From: Nitrospirales bacterium
Lineage (GTDB): Bacteria; Nitrospirota; Nitrospiria; Nitrospirales; UBA8639
Assembly (NCBI GenBank): GCA_022825885.1
Contig: JAJDVY010000028.1
Span: forward strand, 1 to 48,031
Reading direction: 5' to 3'
DNA: 48,031 bases
The stretch's first letter is position 1. The number at the start of each line of letters is the position of its first letter. This document shows positions 8,639 through 16,082 of the stretch, one piece after another. Made by a program: the position numbers and the translations under genes. The notes under the pieces were generated by a model. That model worked only from the letters and a program-made list of their open reading frames with translations, was not told the origin of the DNA and searched no databases.

Positions 8639-10246
8639 ATGGTCACGTCCGACCCTCACATGCAACACGACGTTCGGGTTCAAACGAACAAGCGCCGAAC
8701 CTTTGCCATCATCAGTCATCCCGACGCGGGCAAGACCACCGTCACGGAAAAACTGCTGCTCTATTCAGGGATGGTCCGGACGGCCGGCATGGTGGGCAGC
8801 CGGAAAAGTTCGAAGACGGCAACGTCTGATTGGATGGACATGGAGCAGGAACGCGGGATCTCGATCACCGCGTCGGCCATGCAGTTCCAATACAAGCATA
8901 CCGTCATCAACGTGCTCGACACACCGGGTCACGAAGATTTCTGTGAAGATACCTACCGGACACTGACCGCGGCGGACAGTGCCGTGATGGTCATCGACGC
9001 GGCAAAAGGCGTTGAAGCCCAAACCCGGAAATTGTTCGAGGTGTGCCGGTTGCGCAAAGTCCCCGTCCTGACGTTAATCAACAAAATGGACCTGCCGGGA
9101 CGACCACCGCTGGACCTCATGGCCGAGGTGGAAGACGTCCTGCGCATTCACGCCAACCCGATCAATTGGCCCGTGGGGTCGGGACAACAATTCGTGGGCG
9201 TCGTGGACCGTGCCACCCGCCGGATCTCGCTGTTCAAGAAAATGGCGGCGCAAGGTGCCGCGAAAGCCGAACGCCGCGAAATTTCGCTGGACGGCCCCGA
9301 AGCCCGGACTCTGATCGAGGAAGACGTGTTGCAGGAAGTCAACCACGATCTGGAATTGTTGGACGTGGCCGGAAACCCGTATTCGCCGGAGGCGTTTCTT
9401 CGAGGTGAAGTCACGCCCGTGTTTTTCGCCTCCGCGCTCACGAACTTCGGCATTGAAAATTTCTTTGACGCCTTCGTGGAGATGGCGCCCGCAGCCATTC
9501 CGCGCACGGCCGATCGACACGACGGCACGGCAATCGTCGTGGATCCGGTGGAGCGGCCGTTCAGCGCCTATATTTTCAAGATCCAGGCGAACATGAATCC
9601 CCGGCATCGGGACAGCACGGCCTTTCTGCGTGTCTGCTCCGGGCGATTCGAGCGCGACATGGTGGTCAAACATCACCGCCTGGGGAACGACGTGCGCCTG
9701 TCACGGCCGCACAGTCTCGTGGCCAAGGGCCGCAACACCGTGGACGTCGCGTACCCCGGGGACATCATCGGGGTCATCAATCCGGGCCAGTTTGCTATTG
9801 GCGATACCATCTCACTGAGTGACGGGTTCAACTACCGGCCGCTTCCCCAGTTTCAACCAGAAGTGTTTGCCCGGGTTCAGCCCACCGACGTGGGCAAACG
9901 CAAAGCTTTTGACAAAGGCATGGAACAAATGGCCGCCGAGGGCACGGTCCAGATTCTCCGGAGTCTCGATGACCTGGATTTCCTCGTCGCGGCGGTGGGC
10001 CGGCTCCAGTTCGACGTCTTACAATTCCGCCTGCGCAACGAATACCGGGTGGAGACCCGCCTCGAACCCCTTACGTACACGTGCAGCGCCTGGCTGTCCG
10101 GCGACCCCGACACCTTCCGCGCCCCGAGCGACGCCATGCTCGTCAAAGATCACCGGGACCGTCCCATCGTGCTCTTCCGCTCCTCCTGGTCCAGGACCTT
10201 CGCCAAAGAACACAATCCCGGCCACGACCTGCTGGAGATGGGATAA
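8639..10246 (+). CDS. prfC: Peptide chain release factor 3
   Basis: A translational GTPase that recycles RF1/RF2 from the ribosome after peptide release; 535 aa, matching E. coli RF3. The GTP-binding motifs are clear: G1 SHPDAGKTT (about residue 27), switch II DTPGHEDF (about 90) and G4 NKMD (about 145). A switch I region contains SDWMDMEQERGISITASAM, the Glu-Arg-Gly-Ile stretch common to translational GTPases. RF3-specific C-terminal domains II and III follow (VVGRLQFDV-type segment near residue 455, here AVGRLQFDVLQFRL). The ATG at 8639 lies 17 bp after the channel gene and has no strong Shine-Dalgarno; a Met seven codons further in is an alternative. Why it follows an efflux operon is unclear; co-transcription is likely given the short gap. 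Confidence 0.97.
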   Translation: MVTSDPHMQHDVRVQTNKRRTFAIISHPDAGKTTVTEKLLLYSGMVRTAGMVGSRKSSKTATSDWMDMEQERGISITASAMQFQYKHTVINVLDTPGHEDFCEDTYRTLTAADSAVMVIDAAKGVEAQTRKLFEVCRLRKVPVLTLINKMDLPGRPPLDLMAEVEDVLRIHANPINWPVGSGQQFVGVVDRATRRISLFKKMAAQGAAKAERREISLDGPEARTLIEEDVLQEVNHDLELLDVAGNPYSPEAFLRGEVTPVFFASALTNFGIENFFDAFVEMAPAAIPRTADRHDGTAIVVDPVERPFSAYIFKIQANMNPRHRDSTAFLRVCSGRFERDMVVKHHRLGNDVRLSRPHSLVAKGRNTVDVAYPGDIIGVINPGQFAIGDTISLSDGFNYRPLPQFQPEVFARVQPTDVGKRKAFDKGMEQMAAEGTVQILRSLDDLDFLVAAVGRLQFDVLQFRLRNEYRVETRLEPLTYTCSAWLSGDPDTFRAPSDAMLVKDHRDRPIVLFRSSWSRTFAKEHNPGHDLLEMG

Positions 10247-10269
10247 CCGGATCCCTTCCCATCGCGGCC

Positions 10270-10310
10270 TTGACGCCTCATACTCACTGGTGTAATTATA
10301 AAGTAATTAC
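10270..10310 (+). promoter_or_regulatory. Promoter with overlapping palindromic operator, mazEF-type operon
   Basis: TTGACG at 10270-10275, a 17-bp spacer and TAATTA at 10293-10298. The -10 is embedded in a repeated GTAATTA motif (10292-10298 and 10303-10309), the second copy forming the perfect palindrome GTAATTAC at 10303-10310. Toxin-antitoxin operons of this type are autoregulated by the antitoxin, so this is a plausible operator. The coding start is at 10333. Confidence 0.55.
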
Positions 10311-10332
10311 TCTTCTCCTCTCGGTGAATACG

Positions 10333-10587
10333 ATGAAAACCAAAATTGTCGCCATCGGGAATTCCCGTGGCATTCGAATTCCGCAAGCCCTTTTAAAGCA
10401 ATGCCAATTGGAAGACGCCATCGAACTGGAAGTCAGGAACGGAGAACTGGTCATCCGTTCGCTGATAAAACCGAGAACGGGCTGGACACGGGCATTCAGG
10501 GAAATGGCGTCGAAGAAAGACGACCGGCTTCTTGATCCCGGTCTCTCGTCAGGTTCCGAGTGGGATAAGACCGAATGGACGTGGTAG
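10333..10587 (+). CDS. AbrB/MazE-like antitoxin
   Basis: An 84-aa protein starting MKTKIVAIGNSRGIRIP, the swapped-hairpin SpoVT/AbrB DNA-binding fold of MazE-type antitoxins. This is followed by a less conserved acidic/aromatic C-terminus (SEWDKTEWTW) expected to wrap around the toxin. The ATG at 10333 is the first Met after the promoter; the reading frame stays open further upstream but has no family match there. It overlaps the toxin gene by 13 bp, the usual arrangement. In the cell it should neutralise the downstream endoribonuclease and repress the operon together with it. Confidence 0.85.
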   Translation: MKTKIVAIGNSRGIRIPQALLKQCQLEDAIELEVRNGELVIRSLIKPRTGWTRAFREMASKKDDRLLDPGLSSGSEWDKTEWTW

Positions 10588-10904
10588 TTTCCCGGTTTGA
10601 CGTTTACCTGGTCAATTTGGATCCTACGGTCGGCCGGGAAATTCGCAAAACTCGCCCCGGCCTGGTCATCTCTCCGGATGAGATGAACCACACCATTGAA
10701 ACGATTATCATTGCCCCAATGACCACAAAAGGGCGCGCCTATCCGACCCGTGTGCCGGTGAGGTTTCAAGGAAAGAAAGGGTCCGTTGTTCTGGATCAAA
10801 TCCGAACCGTGGATAAAAAACGGTTGGTGCGACACCTGGGGAGGATCTCCCCTTCCACCGCGCAAAAAGTTCTTTCCATTTTGTCTGAAACCTTTGCCCC
10901 GTAG
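10575..10904 (+). CDS. MazF/PemK-like endoribonuclease toxin
   Basis: A 109-aa protein. It has the MazF/PemK pattern: N-terminal VSRFDVYLVNLDPTVGREI, then KTRPGLVISPDEMN, IIIAPMT near residue 48, and VVLDQIRTVDKKRLV near residue 75. The KTRPGLVI Arg and the DQIRTVD segment belong to the RNase active site of the family. The expected activity is sequence-specific mRNA cleavage when the antitoxin is lost. It looks intact. It is placed between release factor 3 and a VOC gene, which suggests an inserted accessory module. Confidence 0.88.
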   Translation: MDVVVSRFDVYLVNLDPTVGREIRKTRPGLVISPDEMNHTIETIIIAPMTTKGRAYPTRVPVRFQGKKGSVVLDQIRTVDKKRLVRHLGRISPSTAQKVLSILSETFAP

Positions 10905-11057
10905 GCCCGGTCTTCTGCGTTCCTCTCTTGCCGTACCGGTACGTTTCCCGTGTTTCATCGCCGGCACGGAGGCGAGCCCTACCGATCGGTTTCCGTAATC
11001 TGTTATGATGAATCCATCAAAGACGTTGCTGCTGACTCATGAAAAAGGAGATGGAGA

Positions 11058-11468
11058 ATGGCCGTTCAAGTCTATGGATGCAACCACGTCGTCATCGAAG
11101 TCGATGACGCGCAAAAAGCCGTGGAATTTTATTCAGACGTGTTCAACCTGGAAATGCTGCGGGGAGGCGAGGGCGCTGCCTGGTGCAAACTGGGCGAGCA
11201 TCAGTTCCTGGCCATCTTCGAAGTCGAAACCCTGCAACCCGACCGGACGAAACATTTCGGCCTCATGGTCCGGGATGAAGAGCAGGTCAATGAAGTGCGG
11301 GACAAACTGATCAACAAATACGGCCTGACGTTGGAGCCGCCGTTCCGGTGCGACTTCCGCGACCCCTGGGGCAACCGCATCCAGGTCGTCGACATCCACG
11401 ATGAGTCGCTGGTGTGGCTGCTGCCCTACCGCGAAGTGCAGGACACGGGGATTCAGTTTTCAGAGTGA
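11058..11468 (+). CDS. VOC superfamily (glyoxalase/dioxygenase-like) protein
   Basis: A 136-aa protein with two beta-alpha-beta-beta-beta modules. The first is CNHVVIEVDDAQKAVEFYSDVFNLEML, the standard opening of vicinal-oxygen-chelate proteins. The second ends in FRDPWGNRIQVVDIH, the DPxGNxxxL-type strand in which a metal ligand usually sits. An internal HFGLMVRD strand supplies a His/Glu-type position. A clear Shine-Dalgarno (AAGGAG at 11045-11050) precedes the ATG. Substrate and reaction cannot be assigned; VOC members include glyoxalase I, fosfomycin-resistance enzymes and ring-cleaving dioxygenases. Confidence 0.85.
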   Translation: MAVQVYGCNHVVIEVDDAQKAVEFYSDVFNLEMLRGGEGAAWCKLGEHQFLAIFEVETLQPDRTKHFGLMVRDEEQVNEVRDKLINKYGLTLEPPFRCDFRDPWGNRIQVVDIHDESLVWLLPYREVQDTGIQFSE

Positions 11469-11528
11469 TTTCGGAAGCGTGGATGGCAGATGCTTTTTTG
11501 GAACATTTTCGACGTTTCGCATGTTTGG

Positions 11529-11744
11529 TCATCCAACGTGCACTTCCACCTGGGTGAATTCACAATGAGGCTTTGGTATCGCTTGCCCATCTTCTTTTAA
11601 GCCTGTCAAATGAAAATCTATGGCTTCCTGAATTAATTGAAGCACTTCTTCCCTGCTGTCTGCCACTACCACGCAACCCGGAAGGTCGGGCACAAAAGCA
11701 CCGTAACTTGTCGCGCCTTCTTCAAGAACGACCGTGTATTTCAT
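11529..11744 (-). CDS. HicB-like antitoxin, apparently orphan
   Basis: A 71-aa protein with the HicB partial RNase-H-like fold: MKYTVVLEEGATSYGAFVPDLPGC, then VVADSREEVLQLIQEAIDFHLTGLKEDGQ, which is the family signature. A HicA toxin normally lies next to it. No frame of that size or pattern (small, with GSHHHF-like His motif) is visible in 11469-11528 or 11745-11841. The short AT-rich flanks contrast with the GC-rich neighbours and suggest acquisition. It may be a remnant of a toxin-antitoxin pair or a stand-alone regulator. Confidence 0.8.
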   Translation of the reverse strand: MKYTVVLEEGATSYGAFVPDLPGCVVVADSREEVLQLIQEAIDFHLTGLKEDGQAIPKPHCEFTQVEVHVG

Positions 11745-11841
11745 GGCTACACCTCGCTATTTGAGACCAGAGTTGTACATACTACGGAATAAGTATATCG
11801 AAATTTAATATGTGCAAATAAAAGTACAATTGCTGAAACGC

Positions 11842-12636
11842 CTACTCCCCGAACAATCCTCGCAACAACTGCTTTCCCATCTTCCCGATGGATTTGCCGA
11901 GTTGCTTGATACCTTGGGGCAGGAGTATCCCCGGTTTCATGACGGCCCTGTCAATGGCGTCGTAGACCTGCCCGAAAATGGCGGCTGACGCTTGTGCGAA
12001 CGTGGTGCCGCCTGACGGGTTCCCGATGTTACGCAATTCGAGATCGGGTAACGGCAATTGCGTGACCTCACTCTGTCCTCCGACGAAGCTCACGTTGACC
12101 AGCGCGTCTTTGATCGTCACTTTCCTGATGTGAACGGACTTATCGAATTCCCGGCTTTCCTCAGGTTTTGCGTCCTTTTCTTGATTGTCGTCATTGGAAC
12201 CGGGTCCCGTATTTCGCTTGACGTTCTCGTGGATCGTGCCGAGGTTGCTTCCCTGTAGCGACCATTCGAACGTCATGGCTGGGTTGACGATCAGCACCTC
12301 CTCGACAATCACGGTATCCGTCAACAGCGAGTTCCAATCGACCTTTATCCGAATTTCCGGCAGAGCCACGGCCGCGGCGGTCTCAAACCCGTCAGGGTTG
12401 TTGACCACGAGCCCCGTCAACCCGGCGTGTATGCTTGTGCCGGACAGCAGGGTCACGTCCACGTCTTCCAGCGTGACCGGCACGCCCAACATTCGGGATC
12501 CCATGGTCTCGATCCCGCCTTTGACCAGGGCATCCAACGACAGGCTGATCAACACCAGGGCCAGGAGTCCGATGACTCCGACGAGCACGAGAAATCTCAC
12601 AAACACTTTCATGGGGGTGCGGCTTTTCGTGGCCAC
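11842..12636 (-). CDS. AsmA-like membrane-anchored envelope protein
   Basis: A 264-aa protein with one N-terminal membrane segment (about residues 10-32, VFVRFLVLVGVIGLLALVLISLSL). It continues into a beta-rich periplasmic region with the AsmA/DUF748-type opening (GIETMGSRMLGVPVTLEDVDVTLLSG) and VVNNPDGFETAAAVALPEIRIKVD. A charged linker sits near residue 145 and a C-terminal basic amphipathic helix (QLGKSIGKMGKQLLRGLF) ends the protein. AsmA-like proteins act in phospholipid or outer-membrane homeostasis; this one is much shorter than AsmA, so only a general envelope role is inferred. The annotated first codon is GTG; an ATG eight codons on is equally plausible. Confidence 0.7.
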   Translation of the reverse strand: MATKSRTPMKVFVRFLVLVGVIGLLALVLISLSLDALVKGGIETMGSRMLGVPVTLEDVDVTLLSGTSIHAGLTGLVVNNPDGFETAAAVALPEIRIKVDWNSLLTDTVIVEEVLIVNPAMTFEWSLQGSNLGTIHENVKRNTGPGSNDDNQEKDAKPEESREFDKSVHIRKVTIKDALVNVSFVGGQSEVTQLPLPDLELRNIGNPSGGTTFAQASAAIFGQVYDAIDRAVMKPGILLPQGIKQLGKSIGKMGKQLLRGLFGE

Positions 12637-12737
12637 AATTCAATCAGAAAAACTGCGATCAAACCGAAGCCTCTATAACATCCGTGGGTCGGGTTAGACG
12701 AAGGAGTAAAACGCGACAATCTTTCGTTGCCTCTCTC

Positions 12738-12836
12738 CGTCATCCCCGACCCCGATCGGGGATCCAGAGGCTTTTCTTTCTCCCTTCGTGAAGAGAAAAA
12801 GCCTGGATTCCCGATTACAAATGTCGGGAATGACGG
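12738..12836. repeat. MITE-like palindromic element, complete copy
   Basis: About 99 bp bounded by CCGTCATCCCCGA and TCGGGAATGACGG. The inner halves are also inverted (ATCCAGAGGCTTTTCTTTCTC against GAGAAAAAGCCTGGAT). It could fold into a long imperfect cruciform or RNA hairpin. It has no coding capacity. Lies between the AsmA-like gene and recR and is the clearest full copy of the family seen at 1262-1674. Confidence 0.65.
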
Positions 12837-12858
12837 AAAAAGACAGGGAAATTGTCAA

Positions 12859-13464
12859 CTATAATTCACGCCGGCCTTCGATGGATTTGGTCAGCGTCAC
12901 GTCGTCGGCGTATTCGATATCCATGCCCACGGGAATACCGTACGCGATGCGCGAGACCTTGACCCCGTAGGGTTTCAGGAGTTTCGTGAGGTAAATGGCC
13001 GTGGCCTCGCCTTCGATGGTGGGATTCGTCGCCACGATGACCTCCTGCACGCCGCCGTCCCGCACGCGCGCTTCCAATTCCTGGGCGCGAATGTCGGACG
13101 GCCCCACCCCGTCCAACGGCGAAAGCGAGCCCATCAGGACGTGATACAAGCCCTTGTATCCGCGACTTTGATCGATCGCATGTAACGTGCTCGGTTCTTC
13201 CACGACCAGAATTTTGGTCCGGTCCCGTTCAGGATCCTGGCAGATGTCGCACAACTCGCTTTCCGCAATATTGCGACATTGCTCGCAAAACACCACAAAT
13301 TCCTTGACGTCCCGAATGGCATCGGCCAGGCGCAAGGCCTCTTCCTTGTCGACCTTCATGATATGAAACGCGAGTCGTTGCGAGGTCTTTTGCCCGATGC
13401 CGGGCAACCGCACAAACTCCTTGGCCAGCTTGGACAATAACCCCTGACGCTGTTGGACGCTCAT
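12859..13464 (-). CDS. recR: Recombination protein RecR
   Basis: A 201-aa recombination mediator of the RecFOR pathway that helps load RecA on gapped DNA. In order: helix-hairpin-helix near residues 10-30 (KEFVRLPGIGQKTSQRLAFHI), zinc finger with four cysteines at about 58-73 (CEQCRNIAESELCDIC), Toprim domain (ILVVEEPSTLHAIDQ), and ATNPTIEGEATAIYL with IAYGIPVGMDIEYADDVTL at the C-terminus. I start at the ATG giving MSVQQRQGLLSKLAKEF; the frame is open 19 codons further upstream, but that part is encoded by a palindromic repeat. It forms the standard dnaX-ybaB-recR cluster. Confidence 0.96.
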   Translation of the reverse strand: MSVQQRQGLLSKLAKEFVRLPGIGQKTSQRLAFHIMKVDKEEALRLADAIRDVKEFVVFCEQCRNIAESELCDICQDPERDRTKILVVEEPSTLHAIDQSRGYKGLYHVLMGSLSPLDGVGPSDIRAQELEARVRDGGVQEVIVATNPTIEGEATAIYLTKLLKPYGVKVSRIAYGIPVGMDIEYADDVTLTKSIEGRREL

Positions 13465-13489
13465 GATGACATTTTTGATTGTGGGGTGT

Positions 13490-13517
13490 TGATTGTGGAT
13501 TTGAAAATCCACAATCA
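13490..13517. repeat. Perfect 13-bp inverted repeat between ybaB and recR
   Basis: TGATTGTGGATTT at 13490-13502 and its exact complement at 13505-13517, separated by 2 bases. There is no T-run, so it is not an obvious terminator. TTGATTGTGG-like sequence also occurs just to the left (13475-13484). It may be a dispersed repeat or an mRNA processing hairpin inside the operon. Confidence 0.6.
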
Positions 13518-13525
13518 GCAATTCC

Positions 13526-13849
13526 CTACATTCCGGGGATGCCGAGTCCTCCGGTTAACCCCTTCACTTCATCAGCCATTAACTCCTTGGCCTTGCGCAA
13601 CGCTTCATTCGTGGCAGCCACGAGAAGGTCCTGCAACATGTCGGGGTCCTCCGACTTCAAGACTTCGGGCTCGATCGCCACGTTGGTGATTTGCATCCCG
13701 CCGTTGGCCGTGACCGTCACCATCCCGCCCCCGGCTGAGGCTTGGACGGTCTTCGCGGCTGCCTCCTCCTGAATTTTCCCCAGTTTCTCCTGCATGGCCT
13801 GTGCCTGTTTCAACAGGTTTCCCATATTGCCAAAAGGATTCTTGGACAT
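13526..13849 (-). CDS. YbaB/EbfC family nucleoid-associated protein
   Basis: A 107-aa DNA-binding protein of the YbaB/EbfC family, regularly encoded between dnaX and recR. It has the N-terminal helix MGNLLKQAQAMQEKLGKIQEE, the central sheet TVQASAGGGMVTVTANG, the strand-helix VLKSEDPDMLQDLLVAATNEAL and a glycine-rich C-terminus. It dimerises and binds DNA non-specifically; its exact role is unsettled. The stop lies 61 bp before recR, and the start lies 2 bp after the dnaX stop. Confidence 0.95.
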   Translation of the reverse strand: MSKNPFGNMGNLLKQAQAMQEKLGKIQEEAAAKTVQASAGGGMVTVTANGGMQITNVAIEPEVLKSEDPDMLQDLLVAATNEALRKAKELMADEVKGLTGGLGIPGM

Positions 13850-13851
13850 GT

Positions 13852-15801
13852 TTACGCCTCCCTCTTTCCACTCGCGCGACTTGCCTTCACCACCTCTCCG
13901 CCAAACAGCTCCATGGCGCGTTTCACCATGGGATTCGATCGTGCTTGCTCCAACAAGGCCTCGTCATCCTGTTCCCGCCGTTTGGTTCGCATCTGCTTGA
14001 TCGTAGGCCCGTCACCCTGTTCTCCGGTCAATTCGACCACCCGTAGGTGAATGCTCGCCCCCGCGACGTCCCGGCAAACCTTTGAGATCAGGGCGCGGTT
14101 CTCCTCTTTCTGGATTCTCGAACAGGCCACCGATGCGGTTGTGGTTTTGGGAAACCCGATTATGACCTGGTTGCCTTCCATTTTCACCAACGTTCCCATT
14201 TCCAAAAAAGGTCCTACGTTGGGATGATCGCGAACCACGGAATCGACGACACGCTGCCAGTCTTCTTCCCGGATCACCGGTGGACTTCCAGGGGACATCG
14301 GTTTCGGTTGAGGTGCCGGTTTGGCCTCGACCGCAGGCCGTGCGGCGCGAGGCGCACGAGCCGCGTTGGACGCGGGATTTCTTTGCGCCGGAGGAGATGG
14401 GTACCCTCCCCGACCGGATACGTGAGCCGGGGGCCTGTCCTGCTTGTCCTGCTTGTCCTGAGCGAAGCCGAAGGAAGCGGAGTCGAAGGAAGCGGAGTCA
14501 ACGGACCGACCGGACGTGCCGGTGCGACGTTCAGGAGGTCGTAACGGCGACGAGGGCGTCTCGGACACGGGCTGGGCTTTTTCCGCCGGCGCTCTTGGAG
14601 CCTGGCGTTCCGGGACCCGTCCCGTTTCGGCCGGCTGCGAAACATGAACACCCGGTTGCAGCAACCGCGCCGCGCGCACCGCGGCCACTTCAAAGACAAA
14701 ACGGGGATGCGCCGTTGAGCGGAGGCGATCTTCGGCCTGGGCAAAAAGGTGAAAGACCTCTTGCACCTGCTCCACTGAGAACGACTTGGCTTCCGTCAAC
14801 AAGTGCTTCACGTCTTCATCCGGCACATCCATCAAGCCTTGCGCTTGCGCGAACCCGGGCACCACGGCCGCAATCATCAGGTGACGCATGCGTTCCACCA
14901 CCGCCCCGCAATAGGCCCGCAGATCGTACCCGTGATCGACCACCTCGCCGACCAGGGCTACGGCCGCGGCCGGGTTTTGGTTCACGACCGTCTGCACGAG
15001 GCGCCCCACCAGTTCGTCGGGAACGGCTCCGAGCATCTCGTCCACGTCGTGCTCGGTGATCGACTGGCCACCGAACGCCACGGCCTGATCCAACAGACTG
15101 AGCGCGTCGCGCATACTGCCTTCACTCGCCCTGGCCATGGCTCCCAAGCTTCGTTCATTGATCGTGACGCCGACGTGCGTCACGACTTCCTGGAGACGGG
15201 CAATGATCTCACGCCGGGAAATCCGTCGAAAATTGAAATGTTGGCAGCGGGACGTGATGGTGGGCGGGATTTTATGGACTTCGGTCGTCGCAAAGATAAA
15301 CACCGCATGCGGCGGGGGTTCTTCCAGTGTTTTCAAGAGCGCGTTGAACGCGGAATTGGAGAGCATGTGGACTTCATCGATGATGTAGATCCGATAGGTG
15401 CCCCTGAACGGCGAAAATTTGACGTTTTCGCGAAGCTCGCGAACGTCGTCCACTCCGGTGTTCGAGGCTCCGTCGATCTCGATGACGTCAACCGAGTTGC
15501 CGCGGGCAATTTCCAGACAACTTTCGCACTGCCCGCAGGGTTCCGGGGTCGGCCCACTTCGACTTTGCTCAGGCCCTTCGGCTCCGCTCGGGGCTTCGCT
15601 CCGCCCGCAGTTCAGCGCCTTGGCCAGAATCCGGGCAGCCGTGGTCTTGCCCACGCCGCGCATGCCGGAGAAGAGATACGCATGGGCCACCTGTTGCCGA
15701 AGGATGGCGTTCCGCAGCGTCTGAACGACGTGCGGCTGCCCGATCAACTCTTCGAACGTGCCCGGACGAAACTTTCTGGCGGAAACCTGATATTCCATCA
15801 C
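13852..15801 (-). CDS. dnaX: DNA polymerase III subunit tau/gamma
   Basis: Clamp-loader ATPase, 649 aa. Walker A is GMRGVGKTT (about residues 46-54), Walker B IIDEVHML (about 140-147), and the arginine-finger region TTEVHKIPPTITSRCQ is present. The zinc module has Cys at about 65, 89, 92 and 95. The loop between the first and second Cys is 23 residues instead of the usual 8 or so, and the extra DNA (15556-15603) belongs to a dispersed repeat family. A second repeat-derived tract (SASFGFAQDKQDKQD) lies in the Pro-rich linker near residue 450. The C-terminal domain V (about 500-649) should contact the polymerase. No clear slippery site for a gamma form was found. SRP RNA lies directly upstream. 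Confidence 0.96.
   Translation of the reverse strand: MMEYQVSARKFRPGTFEELIGQPHVVQTLRNAILRQQVAHAYLFSGMRGVGKTTAARILAKALNCGRSEAPSGAEGPEQSRSGPTPEPCGQCESCLEIARGNSVDVIEIDGASNTGVDDVRELRENVKFSPFRGTYRIYIIDEVHMLSNSAFNALLKTLEEPPPHAVFIFATTEVHKIPPTITSRCQHFNFRRISRREIIARLQEVVTHVGVTINERSLGAMARASEGSMRDALSLLDQAVAFGGQSITEHDVDEMLGAVPDELVGRLVQTVVNQNPAAAVALVGEVVDHGYDLRAYCGAVVERMRHLMIAAVVPGFAQAQGLMDVPDEDVKHLLTEAKSFSVEQVQEVFHLFAQAEDRLRSTAHPRFVFEVAAVRAARLLQPGVHVSQPAETGRVPERQAPRAPAEKAQPVSETPSSPLRPPERRTGTSGRSVDSASFDSASFGFAQDKQDKQDRPPAHVSGRGGYPSPPAQRNPASNAARAPRAARPAVEAKPAPQPKPMSPGSPPVIREEDWQRVVDSVVRDHPNVGPFLEMGTLVKMEGNQVIIGFPKTTTASVACSRIQKEENRALISKVCRDVAGASIHLRVVELTGEQGDGPTIKQMRTKRREQDDEALLEQARSNPMVKRAMELFGGEVVKASRASGKREA
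14434..14500. repeat. CTTCGACTCCGCT-type dispersed repeat, copy 2, inside dnaX
   Basis: CCTGCTTGTCCTGCTTGTCC is followed by GAGCGAAGCCGAAGGAAGCG and GAGTCGAAGGAAGCGGAGTC. It is translated in frame on the minus strand as DSASF...DSASFGFAQDKQDKQD. The repeat contains internal duplications of TGCTTGTCC and GGAAGCGGAGTC. Confidence 0.65.
15556..15603. repeat. Dispersed repeat, copy 3, inside the dnaX zinc module
   Basis: ACTTCGACTTTGCTCAGGCC continues with CTTCGGCTCCGCTCGGGGCTTC. It encodes, on the minus strand, the extra residues (SEAPSGAEGPEQSRS) between the first and second zinc cysteines of DnaX. Confidence 0.6.
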
Positions 15802-15806
15802 TCGTT

Positions 15807-15853
15807 CCTTCGACTCCGCTCAGAGCTACGCTCAGGACTCCGCCTGCGGCTCC
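15807..15853. repeat. Dispersed repeat, copy 4, just upstream of dnaX
   Basis: CCTTCGACTCCGCTCAGAGC continues with TACGCTCAGGACTCCGCCTGCGGCTCC, directly in front of the dnaX start on the minus strand. It belongs to the same family as copies 1-3. It lies in the dnaX leader, so it may form structure near the ribosome binding site. Confidence 0.6.
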
Positions 15854-15886
15854 ACCCAGCGTCCCCTTGCTTCACGGTCGCGTGAG

Positions 15887-15910
15887 AGGGCGGACACCGC
15901 CCCTACGCAT
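15887..15910. repeat. GGGCGG...CCGCCCCTACG palindrome
   Basis: A short hairpin related to 1327-1352. It sits just beyond the 3' end of the SRP RNA gene and could contribute to its 3' end formation on the minus strand, but there is no T-run. Confidence 0.4.
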
Positions 15911-15926
15911 GAAGATCGTCTAAAGC

Positions 15927-16027
15927 GGGGCCGGGTGATCCTGTAGCACACAGACTCGCCTGCTTACCGTTGCTTCCTTCCGGACCTGGCGGGGTTCACA
16001 AGATCCTGCTGCACAGGGCCCAGCCCC
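15927..16027 (-). ncRNA. ffs: Signal recognition particle RNA, bacterial small type (4.5S)
   Basis: About 101 nt. The minus strand contains the universal SRP domain IV motif GTCCGGAAGGAAGCA (complement of 15971-15985), the Ffh-binding asymmetric loop and GGAA tetraloop. The ends pair (GGGGC with GCCCC), and the flanking helix GTGCAGCAGGATC against GTGCTACAGGATC-type arms supports a single hairpin without an Alu domain. With Ffh it targets membrane proteins during translation. Location immediately upstream of dnaX is seen in several Gram-negative lineages. Ends are estimated from pairing. Confidence 0.92.
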
Positions 16028-16082
16028 TTTCCGTTATGCGATGTCGTTCCCTCTCTTTTCTTGCGGATCATCCTGACACGAG

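Noticed and set aside
14570-14590. Programmed frameshift site for a gamma form of DnaX
   Set aside because: Only a run of five A is present; the six-A slippery heptamer and a convincing downstream stem were not seen.
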